Positions 37,030-46,215 of a DNA stretch of 64,000 nt are shown one piece after another. The notes beneath the pieces were generated by a model that was not told where the DNA came from, did no database searches, and was given only the letters and a program-made list of their open reading frames with translations. The DNA is from Jiella endophytica (GTDB lineage: Bacteria > Pseudomonadota > Alphaproteobacteria > Rhizobiales > Rhizobiaceae): positions 1 through 64,000 of the forward strand of contig NZ_SOZD01000011.1 of assembly GCF_004519335.1 (NCBI RefSeq). Reading direction: 5' to 3'. Position 1 is the first letter of the stretch. Each line of letters opens with the position of its first letter. The position numbers were made by a program, and so were the translations under genes.

Positions 37030-38145
37030 ATGACGACGATCGACCCGACGGCGTTTTCGACCGCGCTCCTTGCCTGGTACGACGTCCATCACCGGACGCT
37101 GCCCTGGCGCGTGTCGCCCCGCGAGCGGGCAGCCGGCCTGCGGGCCGACCCCTACCGGGTCTGGCTGTCCGAGATTATGCTGCAGCAGACGACGGTCGCG
37201 GCGGTCAAAGCCTATTTCGAGAAGTTCACGCTGCGCTGGCCGCGCGTCGAGGATCTCGCCGCAGCGCCGGATACGGCCGTCCTCGCCGAATGGGCCGGCC
37301 TTGGCTACTACGCCCGCGCCCGCAATCTCCACGCCTGCGCGAGGATGGTGGCGGGCGAGTATTCCGGCCGGTTTCCCGAAACCGCCGCGGCATTGAAGGC
37401 GCTGCCAGGGATCGGCGACTACACGTCGGCGGCGATCGCCGCGATCGCCTTCGACGAGCCGGCCGCCGTCGTCGACGGCAATGTCGAGCGGGTGACGAGC
37501 CGCCTTGAGGCGATCGAGGCGCCGTTGCCGGGGGCGAAGCCGCTGATCCGGGCGGTCGTCGAGCAGCTGACGCCGACCGAACGGCCCGGCGACTTCGCCC
37601 AGGCCATGATGGATCTCGGCGCGACGATCTGCACGCCGACGAAACCCGCCTGCGTGCTCTGCCCGGTCCGCCCCTTCTGCACCGCGTCACGGGCCGGCGA
37701 GGCCGAGCGCTATCCGGTGAAGCAGAAGAAGAAGGCGGTGCCCGAGCGCCGCGGCGCGGCCTTCGTGGCGGTGCGCGGCGACGGCGCGGTGTTCCTGCGC
37801 AGGCGCCCCGGCACCGGCATGCTCGGCGGCATGAGCGAACCGCCGACGACAAGCTGGTCGGCCCGCAGCGACGGCGCATTGGGCGCGGCCGCCGCGCCCT
37901 TCCCGGCCGAGTGGCGACGCGTCGGCGAGATCGAGCACGGCTTTACCCATTTCCGCCTCGTCCTTGAAGTCTGGCGCGCCGACGGCGAACAACGCCCCGG
38001 CATCGAGGGATGGTGGTCGCAGCCGCAGGAGATCGCCGGCGAGGCGTTGCCGACCGTCATGCGCAAGGTGCTGAAGGCTGCGAAGATCGTCGCCCCGGCA
38101 CCCCGGAACAGTCAGTCCACAGAGACGAGGAAGACCGCCCGATGA
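37030..38145 (+). CDS. mutY: A/G-specific adenine DNA glycosylase
   Basis: MutY removes adenine paired with 8-oxoguanine. The 371-aa product has LPWR(V)SP, IMLQQTTVAAVKAYF, the helix-hairpin-helix LPGIGDYTSAAIAAIAF with the catalytic Asp in AVVDGNVERV, and the 4Fe-4S cysteines in C-TPTKPACVLCPVRPFC. The C-terminal Nudix-like domain that senses 8-oxoG is present (FLRRRPGTGMLGGM, EHGFTHFRLVL). The stop overlaps the next gene (ATGA). Confidence 0.97.
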   Translation: MTTIDPTAFSTALLAWYDVHHRTLPWRVSPRERAAGLRADPYRVWLSEIMLQQTTVAAVKAYFEKFTLRWPRVEDLAAAPDTAVLAEWAGLGYYARARNLHACARMVAGEYSGRFPETAAALKALPGIGDYTSAAIAAIAFDEPAAVVDGNVERVTSRLEAIEAPLPGAKPLIRAVVEQLTPTERPGDFAQAMMDLGATICTPTKPACVLCPVRPFCTASRAGEAERYPVKQKKKAVPERRGAAFVAVRGDGAVFLRRRPGTGMLGGMSEPPTTSWSARSDGALGAAAAPFPAEWRRVGEIEHGFTHFRLVLEVWRADGEQRPGIEGWWSQPQEIAGEALPTVMRKVLKAAKIVAPAPRNSQSTETRKTAR

Positions 38146-38765
38146 CCGCCAACACACCGCAGCATGTCGTCTTCGACATCGGCAGGGTGCTGATCCACTA
38201 CGATCCCCACATCCCGTTTCGCGACATCATTCCCGACGACGCGGAGCGGGACTTCTTCCTCGGCGAGGTCTGCTCCCACGAGTGGAATCTCGAGCAGGAT
38301 CGGGGCCGCAGCTGGGCCGATGCGGAAGCCGAGGCGATCGCCCGGCATCCGGACCGCGCCGAACAGATCCGGGCGTTCCGCCGCAACTGGCATCGCATGG
38401 TGCCGCATGCCTATGAGGAGAGCGTCGCCATCATGCTCGGCCTCATCGATGCGGGCGTCGACGTCACGCTGCTCACCAATTTCGCCTCCGACACCTTCCG
38501 CGAGGCGCAGCAGCGCTTCGCCTTCCTGACGGTGCCGCGCGGCGTGACGGTGTCGGGCGAGATCGGCCAGATCAAGCCGGACAGGGCGATCTACGACACC
38601 CATGTCGGAAGCTTCGGCCTCGATCCGGCCAGGACGCTGTTCATCGACGACGCGGAAAAGAACGTCGAGGGCGCCCGGGCCGCCGGCTGGCAGGCGGTGC
38701 ATTTCACCTCTCCGCAAGCTCTCGCCGCTTCGTTGAAGGAACTCGGGCTGCCGGTCGCATCCTGA
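38142..38765 (+). CDS. HAD superfamily phosphatase
   Basis: The product is 207 aa. Motif I is VFDIGRVLIHYDP with the nucleophile Asp and a Gly at the +2 position as in YihX-type sugar phosphatases. The helical cap is followed by motif II (TLLTNFAS), motif III Lys (GEIGQIKPD) and motif IV (LFIDDAEKNVEGARAAG). It is translationally coupled to mutY. Substrate unknown. Confidence 0.9.
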   Translation: MTANTPQHVVFDIGRVLIHYDPHIPFRDIIPDDAERDFFLGEVCSHEWNLEQDRGRSWADAEAEAIARHPDRAEQIRAFRRNWHRMVPHAYEESVAIMLGLIDAGVDVTLLTNFASDTFREAQQRFAFLTVPRGVTVSGEIGQIKPDRAIYDTHVGSFGLDPARTLFIDDAEKNVEGARAAGWQAVHFTSPQALAASLKELGLPVAS

Positions 38766-38828
38766 CCCCGGCTGCGACAGCGCCATCGGCGCGGTCGCAT
38801 CGGAGTATCCGTCGACGCTTCCTCGCAG

Positions 38829-40343
38829 CTACCTAGCGATCGCCCGCAGCGGGATCTTCGCCCGAAGGTCGAGGCCCGTCGGCAGCCAGTTCAGCATCAG
38901 TTCGCCCTCGAGCTGGGTCTCGACGCAAAGGGCGATCAGCTGCGAGCCGAAACCCGGCCTGGGCGGCGGTCCCTCGGGATCCGGGCCGCCGGTCTCGACC
39001 CAGGCGAGATCGAGCGTCTCGCCATCCATCGTCCAGCCGACCGACAGCCGGCCGCCGGGCTCGGACAGCGCGCCATATTTGCTGGCATTGGTGGTCAGCT
39101 CGTGGACGAGCAGCGCGACATGCGTCGTCGAATTGACGCCGAGGCGAAGCGCCGGACCCTCGATGGCGAGGTTTTCGATCCCCGGCTTGCGGTAGGGCTC
39201 GACCAGCATCGTGACGAGATCGGCGAGGAAGATGTCCTGATAGTTCGCGCCGTCGTCGTCGCTCATCGCCGGCCGGATCAGGTCATGGGCCCGCGACAGC
39301 GAAATCAGCCGGCCCTGCAGCGCCCGCGCCATCTCGGCCGGATCGGTGGCGCCTCTGGCCGTCATCGAGATCATGCCGCGCACGATGGCAAAGAGGTTCT
39401 TGATCCGGTGATGCAGTTCCCGGGTCAGCAGCTGGCGCGATTCCTGCGCCCTGTGGCGGGCCGTCACGTCGCGAAAGAACAGCGACAGCTCCCCGCCCTG
39501 CGAAGCCGCCCGCGCCTCGATCCAGCGGCCGAGGGACGGGCAGAAGATCTCCGCCTCGCGCGCCTCGCCGGTGGCGAAGGCGTCCTCGACCAGCGCGTTG
39601 AACGCAACGCCCTCGGCGTTCGGGAGAACGTCCCGGACATGCCGGCCGACCAGACCCTCGCCGAGCATCCCGCCGGCGCTGCGATTGGCGTAGTTGACGG
39701 TCAGATCGCGGCCGATGCTCAAGACGCCGTCGGCAGTGCTTTCGAGAACCAGCGCCAGGCGGGCCCGATCGGCATCGGCCTTTTCCTGCAGCCGGCGGCG
39801 GCGCTCGGCCTCGATGCGCAGGCGCACCTCGCTCTCGACCCCGGCAGCGATCGCCCGCAGCGTCTCGACGTCGTCGCCCGACCATTGCCGCGGCTCGCCG
39901 TCGATGGCGCAGAATGAGCCGAGGACATGGCCGTCCGGCGCGACGATCGGCACGCCGAGATAGGCGATCACGTTGAGATCCTGGATCGCGGCATTCTCGG
40001 CGACGAGCGGATGCATGCGCGCGTCGGCGATCGCCAGCACCTCGCCGGACCGGACCACATGCTGGCAGAAGGAATGGCTGAGCGGCGTTTCCCGGCGTTC
40101 CGAATAGGGCGAGGGAAGGCCCTCTGCCGCCTTGAAGAACTGGCGGTTCTCGTCGACCAGGGAGAGCAGCGCGACCTTCGTTCCGAGAAGCTTCGTCGCA
40201 AGGCGGACCCCGCGGTCGAAGATCTCTTCGGCCTCGCTGTCGAGAAGACCGCTGTCGTCAAGGACTTTCAGCCGGCCCCGATCCCCGACGCGATCAACGT
40301 CACTGTCGAGGCTCTCCGCTCCCGGGCCGGGCCAGTTACTCAT
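38829..40343 (-). CDS. HWE-type histidine kinase with GAF and PAS domains
   Basis: The product is 504 aa and soluble. A GAF domain (about 45-175, LGVPIVAPDGHVLGSFCAID) and a PAS domain (about 195-300) precede an HWE/HisKA_2-type core. The phospho-His is in LTRELHHRIKNLFAIVRGM and the ATPase N box in VHELTTNASKYGALS. HWE kinases are abundant in rhizobia and often work with single receivers or the PhyR general stress pathway. A receiver gene is divergently encoded at 40690. Confidence 0.93.
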   Translation of the reverse strand: MSNWPGPGAESLDSDVDRVGDRGRLKVLDDSGLLDSEAEEIFDRGVRLATKLLGTKVALLSLVDENRQFFKAAEGLPSPYSERRETPLSHSFCQHVVRSGEVLAIADARMHPLVAENAAIQDLNVIAYLGVPIVAPDGHVLGSFCAIDGEPRQWSGDDVETLRAIAAGVESEVRLRIEAERRRRLQEKADADRARLALVLESTADGVLSIGRDLTVNYANRSAGGMLGEGLVGRHVRDVLPNAEGVAFNALVEDAFATGEAREAEIFCPSLGRWIEARAASQGGELSLFFRDVTARHRAQESRQLLTRELHHRIKNLFAIVRGMISMTARGATDPAEMARALQGRLISLSRAHDLIRPAMSDDDGANYQDIFLADLVTMLVEPYRKPGIENLAIEGPALRLGVNSTTHVALLVHELTTNASKYGALSEPGGRLSVGWTMDGETLDLAWVETGGPDPEGPPPRPGFGSQLIALCVETQLEGELMLNWLPTGLDLRAKIPLRAIAR

Positions 40344-40689
40344 ACTTTCGTACCATACGTTACACGGAGCGTGACGAAAGCTGCGGCAAATTGGACGCTA
40401 TCACTCACTTGGTACATCTAGATAGAATTGCTTATATCTTCTCGCCATGCCGAATCTTACTCTATGACAGCCGGAGACTGCCTGGCCGACAGGGTGAGCC
40501 CTAGGTATGGAGATTTTCGCAACAGGCAATGACCGGCCGGACATGATGCGAAACATATGCTAGCCCATCGCAGCCGATGAATCCCGCTATCTGGAAAATG
40601 TCCTTGTCCACAATGCACCGACGCGATCTGCGGATCGGCCGCGATGCCCGGCCGGTGGCCATGAAACTGGCCACGGGAGCCGGGCATTG
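40344..40689. other. Divergent region between HWE kinase and receiver genes
   Basis: This 346-base gap is partly AT-rich at 40,350-40,460 and should hold promoters for both genes. No convincing gene, repeat or terminator is visible. Confidence 0.45.
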
Positions 40690-41058
40690 ATGGCGCGGAT
40701 CCTGGTCGTCGAGGATGAAGCGATGCTGTTGATGCTGGCGTCGATCGTGCTGGAGGATCGCGGCTTCGAGGTGCTCTCGGCCGCCAACGGCCTGAAGGGG
40801 CTGGAGGTCGCCCGCCGCGAGGCCGTCGACATCATCGTCACCGACTTCATGATGCCGGAACTCGACGGCATCACCATGCTCTCGGTGCTGCGCGAGGAAG
40901 GCTACGCGGCGCCGGCGATCGTCACCACCGCGATCCCGCAGAACCAGCTGCCGCGCCGCGGCCAGGCGCTCTATCATCTCTACGTGCCGAAGCCCTACAA
41001 CGAGGAAATCCTCGCCGAATCGGTCGGCGAGATGCTGGGGCGAAACCCCGTCGGCTGA
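40690..41058 (+). CDS. Single-domain response regulator
   Basis: The product is 122 aa, one receiver with ILVVEDEAMLLML, DIIVTDFMMPELDGITML, VTTA and LYVPKPYNEE. The sequence is of the type encoded beside HWE kinases in rhizobia. The divergent kinase at 38829-40343 is the obvious partner by position. Confidence 0.9.
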   Translation: MARILVVEDEAMLLMLASIVLEDRGFEVLSAANGLKGLEVARREAVDIIVTDFMMPELDGITMLSVLREEGYAAPAIVTTAIPQNQLPRRGQALYHLYVPKPYNEEILAESVGEMLGRNPVG

Positions 41059-41168
41059 GACCGCCCTCCTCGTCCGCGCTCCTCGCGGCCATCCCCCTCG
41101 CCTCGACCTTCGACGAGCCCGCCGGCTATAGTGGCGTTTCGGGAGAGGTCGGACCGGGGAGGAACGCG

Positions 41169-43073
41169 ATGACCAGCCGCTATCAGGACATTCACGCCGC
41201 TTGGCGAAGCGACCCGTTCGGCTTCTGGCTGGAAGCCGCCAAGGGTCTCGACTGGACGACGCCGCCGACAACGGCGTTCGACGCGGGGGCCGGCGTCTAT
41301 GGCCGCTGGTTCCCCGATGGCGAGCTCAACACCTGCCACAATGCCGTCGACCGGCATGTCGCGAGCGGCCGCGGCGAACAGGCGGCGATCATCCACGATT
41401 CCCCCGTCACGGGAACCGGCCGGACGATCACCTACGGCGAGCTCCTTGCCGAGGTGAAGGCTCTCGCCCTCACTCTGACCGAATTCGGCGTCGGCAAGGG
41501 CGACCGGGTTATCGTCTATATGCCGATGATCCCCGAGGCGATCTTCGCCATGCTCGCCTGCGCCCGCATCGGCGCGATCCATTCCGTCGTCTTCGGGGGC
41601 TTCGCTGCCAAGGAGCTCGCCGCGCGCATCGACGACGCTGTGCCGAAGCTCATTCTCTCGGCAAGCTGCGGCATCGAGCCGGCCCGCAAGGTCGAATACA
41701 AGCCGCTGCTCGACAAGGCGATCGAGCTCGCCGCGCACAAGCCGGACGCCGTCATCCTGAAGCAGCGGCCGCAGCTGACCGCAAGCCTCGTCGAGGGCCG
41801 CGACTTCGACTGGGAGGCGCTTCGCGGCAAGGCCATGGCGAAGCTCGAGGCAGGTGCGCAGTCGCCCTGCGTGCCCGTCAAGGCGACCGACCCGCTCTAT
41901 GTCCTCTACACCTCCGGCACCACCGGCAAGCCGAAGGGCGTCGTACGCGACAATGGCGGCCACGCCGTCTCGCTGCACTGGTCGTTGAAGAACATCTTCG
42001 ACACCGACGCCGGCGAGACCTTCTTCTGCGCCTCCGATGTCGGCTGGGTCGTCGGCCACTGCTACATCGTCTATGCGCCGCTCATCCGCGGCGCGACGTC
42101 GATCCTCTTCGAGGGCAAGCCGATCGGCACCCCCGACGCCGGCACCTACTGGCGCGTCGTCGCCGAGCATGGCGCCAAGGTGCTGTTCACGGCGCCGACC
42201 GCCATCCGCGGCATCCGCAAGGAGGATCCCGACGGCGAAATGCCGAAGCGCTACGACCTGTCGAAGTTTTCCGCCCTGTTCCTTGCCGGCGAACGCGCCG
42301 ATCCGGAAACCATCATCTGGGCGGAAAAGGCCCTCGACCGGCCGGTGATCGACCATTGGTGGCAGACCGAATCCGGCTGGCCGATGGCCGCCAATCCCCT
42401 CGGCCTCGGGCTTCTTCCGATCAAGCGCGGCAGCCCGACCGTGGCGATGCCGGGCTTCGACATCACCATCCTCGATCCGATGGGAACGCCCGTCGCGGCA
42501 AACGAGATGGGCGCCATCGCGGTGAAGCTGCCGCTGCCGCCCGGCGCGCTGCCGACCCTCTGGAACGCCGATGACCGCTTCCGGGAAAGCTACCTCACCG
42601 AATTTCCCGGCTACTACTCGACCTCTGATGCCGGCTTCCTCGACGAGGACGGCTATCTCTATGTGATGGGCCGCACCGACGACGTCATCAACGTCGCCGG
42701 CCATCGCCTGTCGACCGGCGAGATGGAGGAGGCCGTCGGCAGCCACCCCGCCGTCGCCGAATGCGCCGTCATCGGCATGCATGACGATCTGAAGGGCGAG
42801 ATCCCCTGCGGCTTCGTCGTCCTGAAGAAGGGCGCCGGCCTCGACCGGCGGGAGATCGAGGCAGACCTCGTCAGGATCGTGCGCGAGCAGATCGGTCCGG
42901 TCGCCGCCTTCCGCCAGGTGCTGGTGGTCGACCGGCTGCCGAAGACTCGCTCCGGCAAGATCCTGCGGCGCACCATCAAGGCGATCGTCGACGACAAGCC
43001 CTTCGACGTGCCGGCAACCATCGAGGATCCGGCGGCGCTCGACGAGATCAGGGCGATCGTCGCAAGTCGGTAG
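41169..43073 (+). CDS. prpE: Propionate-CoA ligase (propionyl-CoA synthetase)
   Basis: The product is 634 aa, an AMP-forming acyl-CoA synthetase. It shows YTSGTTGKPKGVVRDNGGHA (P-loop with the PrpE-type extension), WWQTESGWPM, YSTSDAGFLDEDGYLYVMGR and the C-terminal lysine region PKTRSGKILRRTIKAI, where Lys is needed for adenylation and acetylation control. The VVRDNGGH feature separates PrpE from acetyl-CoA synthetases. GGGGAGG lies 7 bases before the ATG. It stands alone, without prpBCD. Confidence 0.93.
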   Translation: MTSRYQDIHAAWRSDPFGFWLEAAKGLDWTTPPTTAFDAGAGVYGRWFPDGELNTCHNAVDRHVASGRGEQAAIIHDSPVTGTGRTITYGELLAEVKALALTLTEFGVGKGDRVIVYMPMIPEAIFAMLACARIGAIHSVVFGGFAAKELAARIDDAVPKLILSASCGIEPARKVEYKPLLDKAIELAAHKPDAVILKQRPQLTASLVEGRDFDWEALRGKAMAKLEAGAQSPCVPVKATDPLYVLYTSGTTGKPKGVVRDNGGHAVSLHWSLKNIFDTDAGETFFCASDVGWVVGHCYIVYAPLIRGATSILFEGKPIGTPDAGTYWRVVAEHGAKVLFTAPTAIRGIRKEDPDGEMPKRYDLSKFSALFLAGERADPETIIWAEKALDRPVIDHWWQTESGWPMAANPLGLGLLPIKRGSPTVAMPGFDITILDPMGTPVAANEMGAIAVKLPLPPGALPTLWNADDRFRESYLTEFPGYYSTSDAGFLDEDGYLYVMGRTDDVINVAGHRLSTGEMEEAVGSHPAVAECAVIGMHDDLKGEIPCGFVVLKKGAGLDRREIEADLVRIVREQIGPVAAFRQVLVVDRLPKTRSGKILRRTIKAIVDDKPFDVPATIEDPAALDEIRAIVASR

Positions 43074-43076
43074 GGC

Positions 43077-43667
43077 TCATTCCGTCTCGATCCGCCCGTC
43101 GACCCTGACCTTGCCGTCGTCGCCGAGCGAAATCACCACGATCTCGCCCGACGCCGGATAGACGCCGGTGAGCGCGGTGATGTTGACCTGATGGGAGACC
43201 AGCGCTGCCTTCATCCCGGCGGCGTCGAGTTCGAAGAGGCGCGCCTTCAGGGCCTCGGTCTGCCGGTCGCGGTCGCCCCGGTTGCCGAAGAAGGAATTGA
43301 GCGCCGGCTCGGCCTCGGTCGGCCCGAAGCCGAGACGCTCGGCCGTCTCTCTTGCCCGGCACCATTGGCTTGTGAGCACGGTGTCGATGGGCACCGCGTT
43401 CGCCTTCAACGCCGCCCCGATCCGCTCCGCCTGCCCGCGTCCTTCATCCGAGAGGTTGCGCTGGGTCGAGCAGTCGCCGAGGGTGAAGTTCGCCGGATCG
43501 CCGGTTCCCGGCGCGATGGCGTGGCGCATCAGGAGATGGGTGCCCTTTGCCCGCGCCGCCTCCCAGGCATCGGCAGCCTTCGCCGGCACTGCAGTCGCCA
43601 TGGCGACCGCAGCAAGCGCCGCGGCGATCGCCGCCGCCACCGTTCCTTTCGTGAACAATCCTCGCAT
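43077..43667 (-). CDS. Exported histidine phosphatase family protein
   Basis: The product is 196 aa with a signal peptide (GTVAAAIAAALAAVAMATAVPAKAA). The RHG-type site reads LLMRHAIAPGTGDP and the second His is in LVSHQVNITALTG; LTSQWCRARETAERL is also typical. It probably acts on phosphate esters in the periplasm. It ends 3 bases from the convergent prpE stop. Confidence 0.9.
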   Translation of the reverse strand: MRGLFTKGTVAAAIAAALAAVAMATAVPAKAADAWEAARAKGTHLLMRHAIAPGTGDPANFTLGDCSTQRNLSDEGRGQAERIGAALKANAVPIDTVLTSQWCRARETAERLGFGPTEAEPALNSFFGNRGDRDRQTEALKARLFELDAAGMKAALVSHQVNITALTGVYPASGEIVVISLGDDGKVRVDGRIETE

Positions 43668-43886
43668 CGCCCGCTCGCCGCCCGTTGCCGTTGCTTGTCG
43701 CTTCGCAGGCAATTCGGGCGCGCCTCGCCCCTCGCCAGCCCGGCCGCGCCAACGATTTGGTGAGGCCCGCCGTGATCGCCGCCCGCAAACCCGTGAAAGA
43801 CCGCACGAAGGCTGGTTCCGCTTGCAAGGATTATTGGCTAGAACGCCGCCGACCAGCCGCGCGAACCTTTCGTTCCGGAGCCCGCC

Positions 43887-44789
43887 ATGACCGACGATGC
43901 GACCAGAGCCGACAACGGCGAAACCAGAGCCCGGGTGCTCGCCGAGGCCCTGCCCTACATGCAGGCCTACGAGAACAAGACGGTCGTCGTGAAATATGGC
44001 GGCCACGCCATGGGCGACCCGTCGCTCGGCCAGGCGTTTGCCCGCGACATCGCGCTGCTCAAGCAGTCCGGCGTCAACCCGATCGTCGTCCATGGCGGCG
44101 GGCCGCAGATCGGCCGGATGCTCTCGCAGATGGGCATCGAATCGCGCTTCGAGGGCGGGCTTCGGGTGACCGACGAGGAGACGGTGAAGATCGTCGAGAT
44201 GGTCCTTGCCGGATCGATCAACAAGGAGATCGTCGCCCTCATCAATGCCGAGGGCGAATGGGCGATCGGGCTCTGCGGCAAGGACGGCAACATGGTCTTC
44301 GCCGAAAAGGCGCGAAAGACCGTCGTCGACCCGGATTCCAACATCGAGCGGGTGCTCGATCTCGGCTTCGTCGGCGAGCCCGTCGAGGTCGACCGCACGC
44401 TGCTCGACCTTCTCGCTCGCTCGGAGATGATCCCGGTGATCGCGCCCGTCGCCCCCGGCCGCGACGGCGCCACCTACAACATCAATGCCGACACCTTTGC
44501 CGGCGCCATAGCAGGCGCTCTGGAAGCCTCGCGCCTGCTCTTTCTCACCGACGTTCCCGGCGTCCTCGACAAGTCCGGCGAGCTGATCAAGGAGCTCTCG
44601 GTCGCCGAGGCGAAGAACCTCATCCGCAACGGCACGATCTCCGGCGGGATGATCCCCAAGGTCGAAACCTGCATCGAGGCGATCGAGCGCGGCGTCGAGG
44701 GAGTCGTCATCCTCAACGGCAAGACCCAGCACTCGGTGCTGCTGGAGCTTTTGACGGAGCACGGGGCGGGAACGCTGATCGTGAGGTGA
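43887..44789 (+). CDS. argB: Acetylglutamate kinase
   Basis: ArgB phosphorylates N-acetylglutamate in arginine synthesis. The 300-aa product has [53 protein letters not shown] and [13 protein letters not shown]. The N-terminal helix before the first strand ([18 protein letters not shown]) is the feature of hexameric, arginine-inhibited enzymes, so feedback control is expected. It marks the left border of the accessory patch. Confidence 0.97.
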   Translation: MTDDATRADNGETRARVLAEALPYMQAYENKTVVVKYGGHAMGDPSLGQAFARDIALLKQSGVNPIVVHGGGPQIGRMLSQMGIESRFEGGLRVTDEETVKIVEMVLAGSINKEIVALINAEGEWAIGLCGKDGNMVFAEKARKTVVDPDSNIERVLDLGFVGEPVEVDRTLLDLLARSEMIPVIAPVAPGRDGATYNINADTFAGAIAGALEASRLLFLTDVPGVLDKSGELIKELSVAEAKNLIRNGTISGGMIPKVETCIEAIERGVEGVVILNGKTQHSVLLELLTEHGAGTLIVR

Positions 44790-44862
44790 CTAAAGGGGCC
44801 GCGAAGGCTCCTCCCGCCGATCTCGAAACGAAGCCACCACGCTGCAACGTCTGCCGGCACGG

Positions 44863-44895
44863 GCGCCCCTTTCTCCCCATTGCGGGAGAGAAAGC
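44863..44895. repeat. Single REP-like unit
   Basis: GCGCCCCTTTCTCCCC-ATT-GCGGGAGAGAAAG is a hairpin-forming unit. The same unit forms the ends of the two elements at 46216-46472 and 46926-47181. Confidence 0.75.
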
Positions 44896-44959
44896 CTTTT
44901 CGCGCCTTTCGACAGCAAATGCACTAATCCCCCGTTCGCCATGGGGGGCTGAATGGCTT

Positions 44960-45904
44960 TTACTCTGCATGATCACCACCGGGTCTGTAAGAGCAGTCCC
45001 AGCTATAACGGGGGCTATCACCCCAATCTCTATGCTCGCCTGGATTGAAGTTTTTTCTCACGTCAATACAGACATTCAAAGATTTCGCGGTCTGTCCGAT
45101 CACCGATTCTCCCGCAGCCTCATAAAGAACGGCCACGACAATGTTCGACTTTACCCACATAATTCCATTATTTGCCTCGAAATCTTGAATTTCGATCGAC
45201 TCATCAGCTTTAATTTCTACATTCGCGATTATAGTAGATTGTTCGCCCGGCATCATAATTTCACTGATAAACCAAGGAAACTCATTGTATTTCTCTTTTT
45301 CTACAATGTGATTGTCATTTAATATATAATCATCTCGATATTTGAATATTTTGTAACAATATCTGGCTGGTCTATTGCCAATATTTTCTACGGTAATCTT
45401 GATCGGCGCAACTATGTCGTCTTCTTGCACTCTTCTTGTAGCGAACTCGTCCCCTGCAACGCACATAAGTTTTATCCAAGCCCGCGTTTGCGCTTGGCCA
45501 ATGCGTCTGGTTTCGAGAAGAGTTTTTCTAACGTAAAGAACGCCAATGGAGGCAGCGATAAGCGATAGAGCGCCGATTATACTGCCTGTGATGGTCGCCG
45601 CTTTGGTCCACTCAGCGGCTTGCCATTGAGCGCTCAGACCGCTGTAGGCGCGTGCATCTTCGGCATAGTTTTGTTTGGATGCCTTATAGCATTCAATTGC
45701 CTTTTCGACGGACGCCTCGTTGATACATTTTTCGTAGCCTTTCTTGGAAGCGTTCTCTGAAGCGCGTTCGGAATTGTAGCGTTCTCTTGCAATTTCGCTT
45801 CCCTGTAGGAAAGCGAAATTGAACGCCATCACAGCGATGAGCATCAATCCGATCGCTGTGATTATCCAAGGCGCAGCGTCTCCACGCCAACTACGGTCAG
45901 ACAT
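44960..45904 (-). CDS. Low-GC hypothetical membrane protein
   Basis: I do not recognise this family. The product is 314 aa with two membrane helices (about 14-34 and 105-126) and a lumen of about 70 charged residues between them. A large C-terminal domain rich in beta-strand follows, including IKITVENIGNRPARYCYKIF and GEQSTIIANVEIKADESIEI. The layout, a short helical hairpin with a beta-sandwich tail, is seen in other uncharacterised proteobacterial proteins. Base composition is much more AT-rich than all neighbours and codon choice differs, pointing to recent transfer. It starts 2 bases past the amber codon of the upstream DUF6471 gene and overlaps its likely ancestral 3' end. Confidence 0.75.
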   Translation of the reverse strand: MSDRSWRGDAAPWIITAIGLMLIAVMAFNFAFLQGSEIARERYNSERASENASKKGYEKCINEASVEKAIECYKASKQNYAEDARAYSGLSAQWQAAEWTKAATITGSIIGALSLIAASIGVLYVRKTLLETRRIGQAQTRAWIKLMCVAGDEFATRRVQEDDIVAPIKITVENIGNRPARYCYKIFKYRDDYILNDNHIVEKEKYNEFPWFISEIMMPGEQSTIIANVEIKADESIEIQDFEANNGIMWVKSNIVVAVLYEAAGESVIGQTAKSLNVCIDVRKNFNPGEHRDWGDSPRYSWDCSYRPGGDHAE

Positions 45905-45906
45905 TG

Positions 45907-46086
45907 CTATAAAAATCCAGCGGTGAATTCTCCCCGGCTCACTTTATTCCGCAGGTTGCGTTCGTTCTCGTCAACACCGATCTCACCCAGCCGCTTGACA
46001 AGCGGCGCATATGTCACGCTTCGCCGGGCCACCTCGCCCCGAATGATCCCTTTTGCCTTCTCTTCCCAACCCGTCCGTTCAACCAT
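45907..46086 (-). CDS. DUF6471-type small protein, C-terminus cut by an amber codon
   Basis: The 59 residues include WEEKAKGIIRGEVARRSVTY, APLVKRLGEIGVDENERNL and NKVSRGEFTAGFL, the DUF6471 signature of small putative DNA-binding proteins. The family normally continues with a QCL-AIG-TLRL segment. Here TAG follows, but the same frame then reads QCLTVVGVETLRLG before TAA. So the ancestral gene probably ran to about 45862. I use the ATG at 46086, because upstream sequence is antisense to a transposase remnant. Confidence 0.65.
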   Translation of the reverse strand: MVERTGWEEKAKGIIRGEVARRSVTYAPLVKRLGEIGVDENERNLRNKVSRGEFTAGFL

Positions 46087-46212
46087 GAAAGCGATCCGCT
46101 GGGCTGAGACCAACGGTGAGGCCGTCTGCCCGTGCTGCGGCTGCATCGATACCTACGAGATCAGCACCCGTCGCCGTTCAAGTGCGCTGCCATACCTGCG
46201 ACACTGGGGCGT
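46085..46212 (+). pseudogene. IS1595-type transposase remnant (zinc-ribbon N-terminus)
   Basis: The frame MKAIRWAETNGEAVCPCCGC-(IDTYEISTRRR) matches the N-terminal zinc ribbon of IS1595-family transposases, where EAIRW precedes CPxCG. The second cysteine pair (RCHTCD) follows in another frame, so there is a frameshift near base 46180. The reading stops a few bases before the mobile element at 46216. The rest of the transposase, including the DDE domain, is missing. Confidence 0.7.
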
Positions 46213-46215
46213 AGA

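Noticed and set aside
38774-38800. Possible terminator after the HAD gene
   Set aside because: There is a small hairpin (GCGCC / GGCGC within TGCGA...TCGCA) but no T-run and a mismatched stem, so it is not called.
43685-45322. A 545-codon plus-strand frame across argB and the patch
   Set aside because: It is out of frame with argB and changes composition abruptly at the patch; there is no consistent protein.
46087-46146. Longer start for the DUF6471 gene at 46146
   Set aside because: The added residues are antisense to the IS1595 zinc ribbon, which is a recognised protein sequence.
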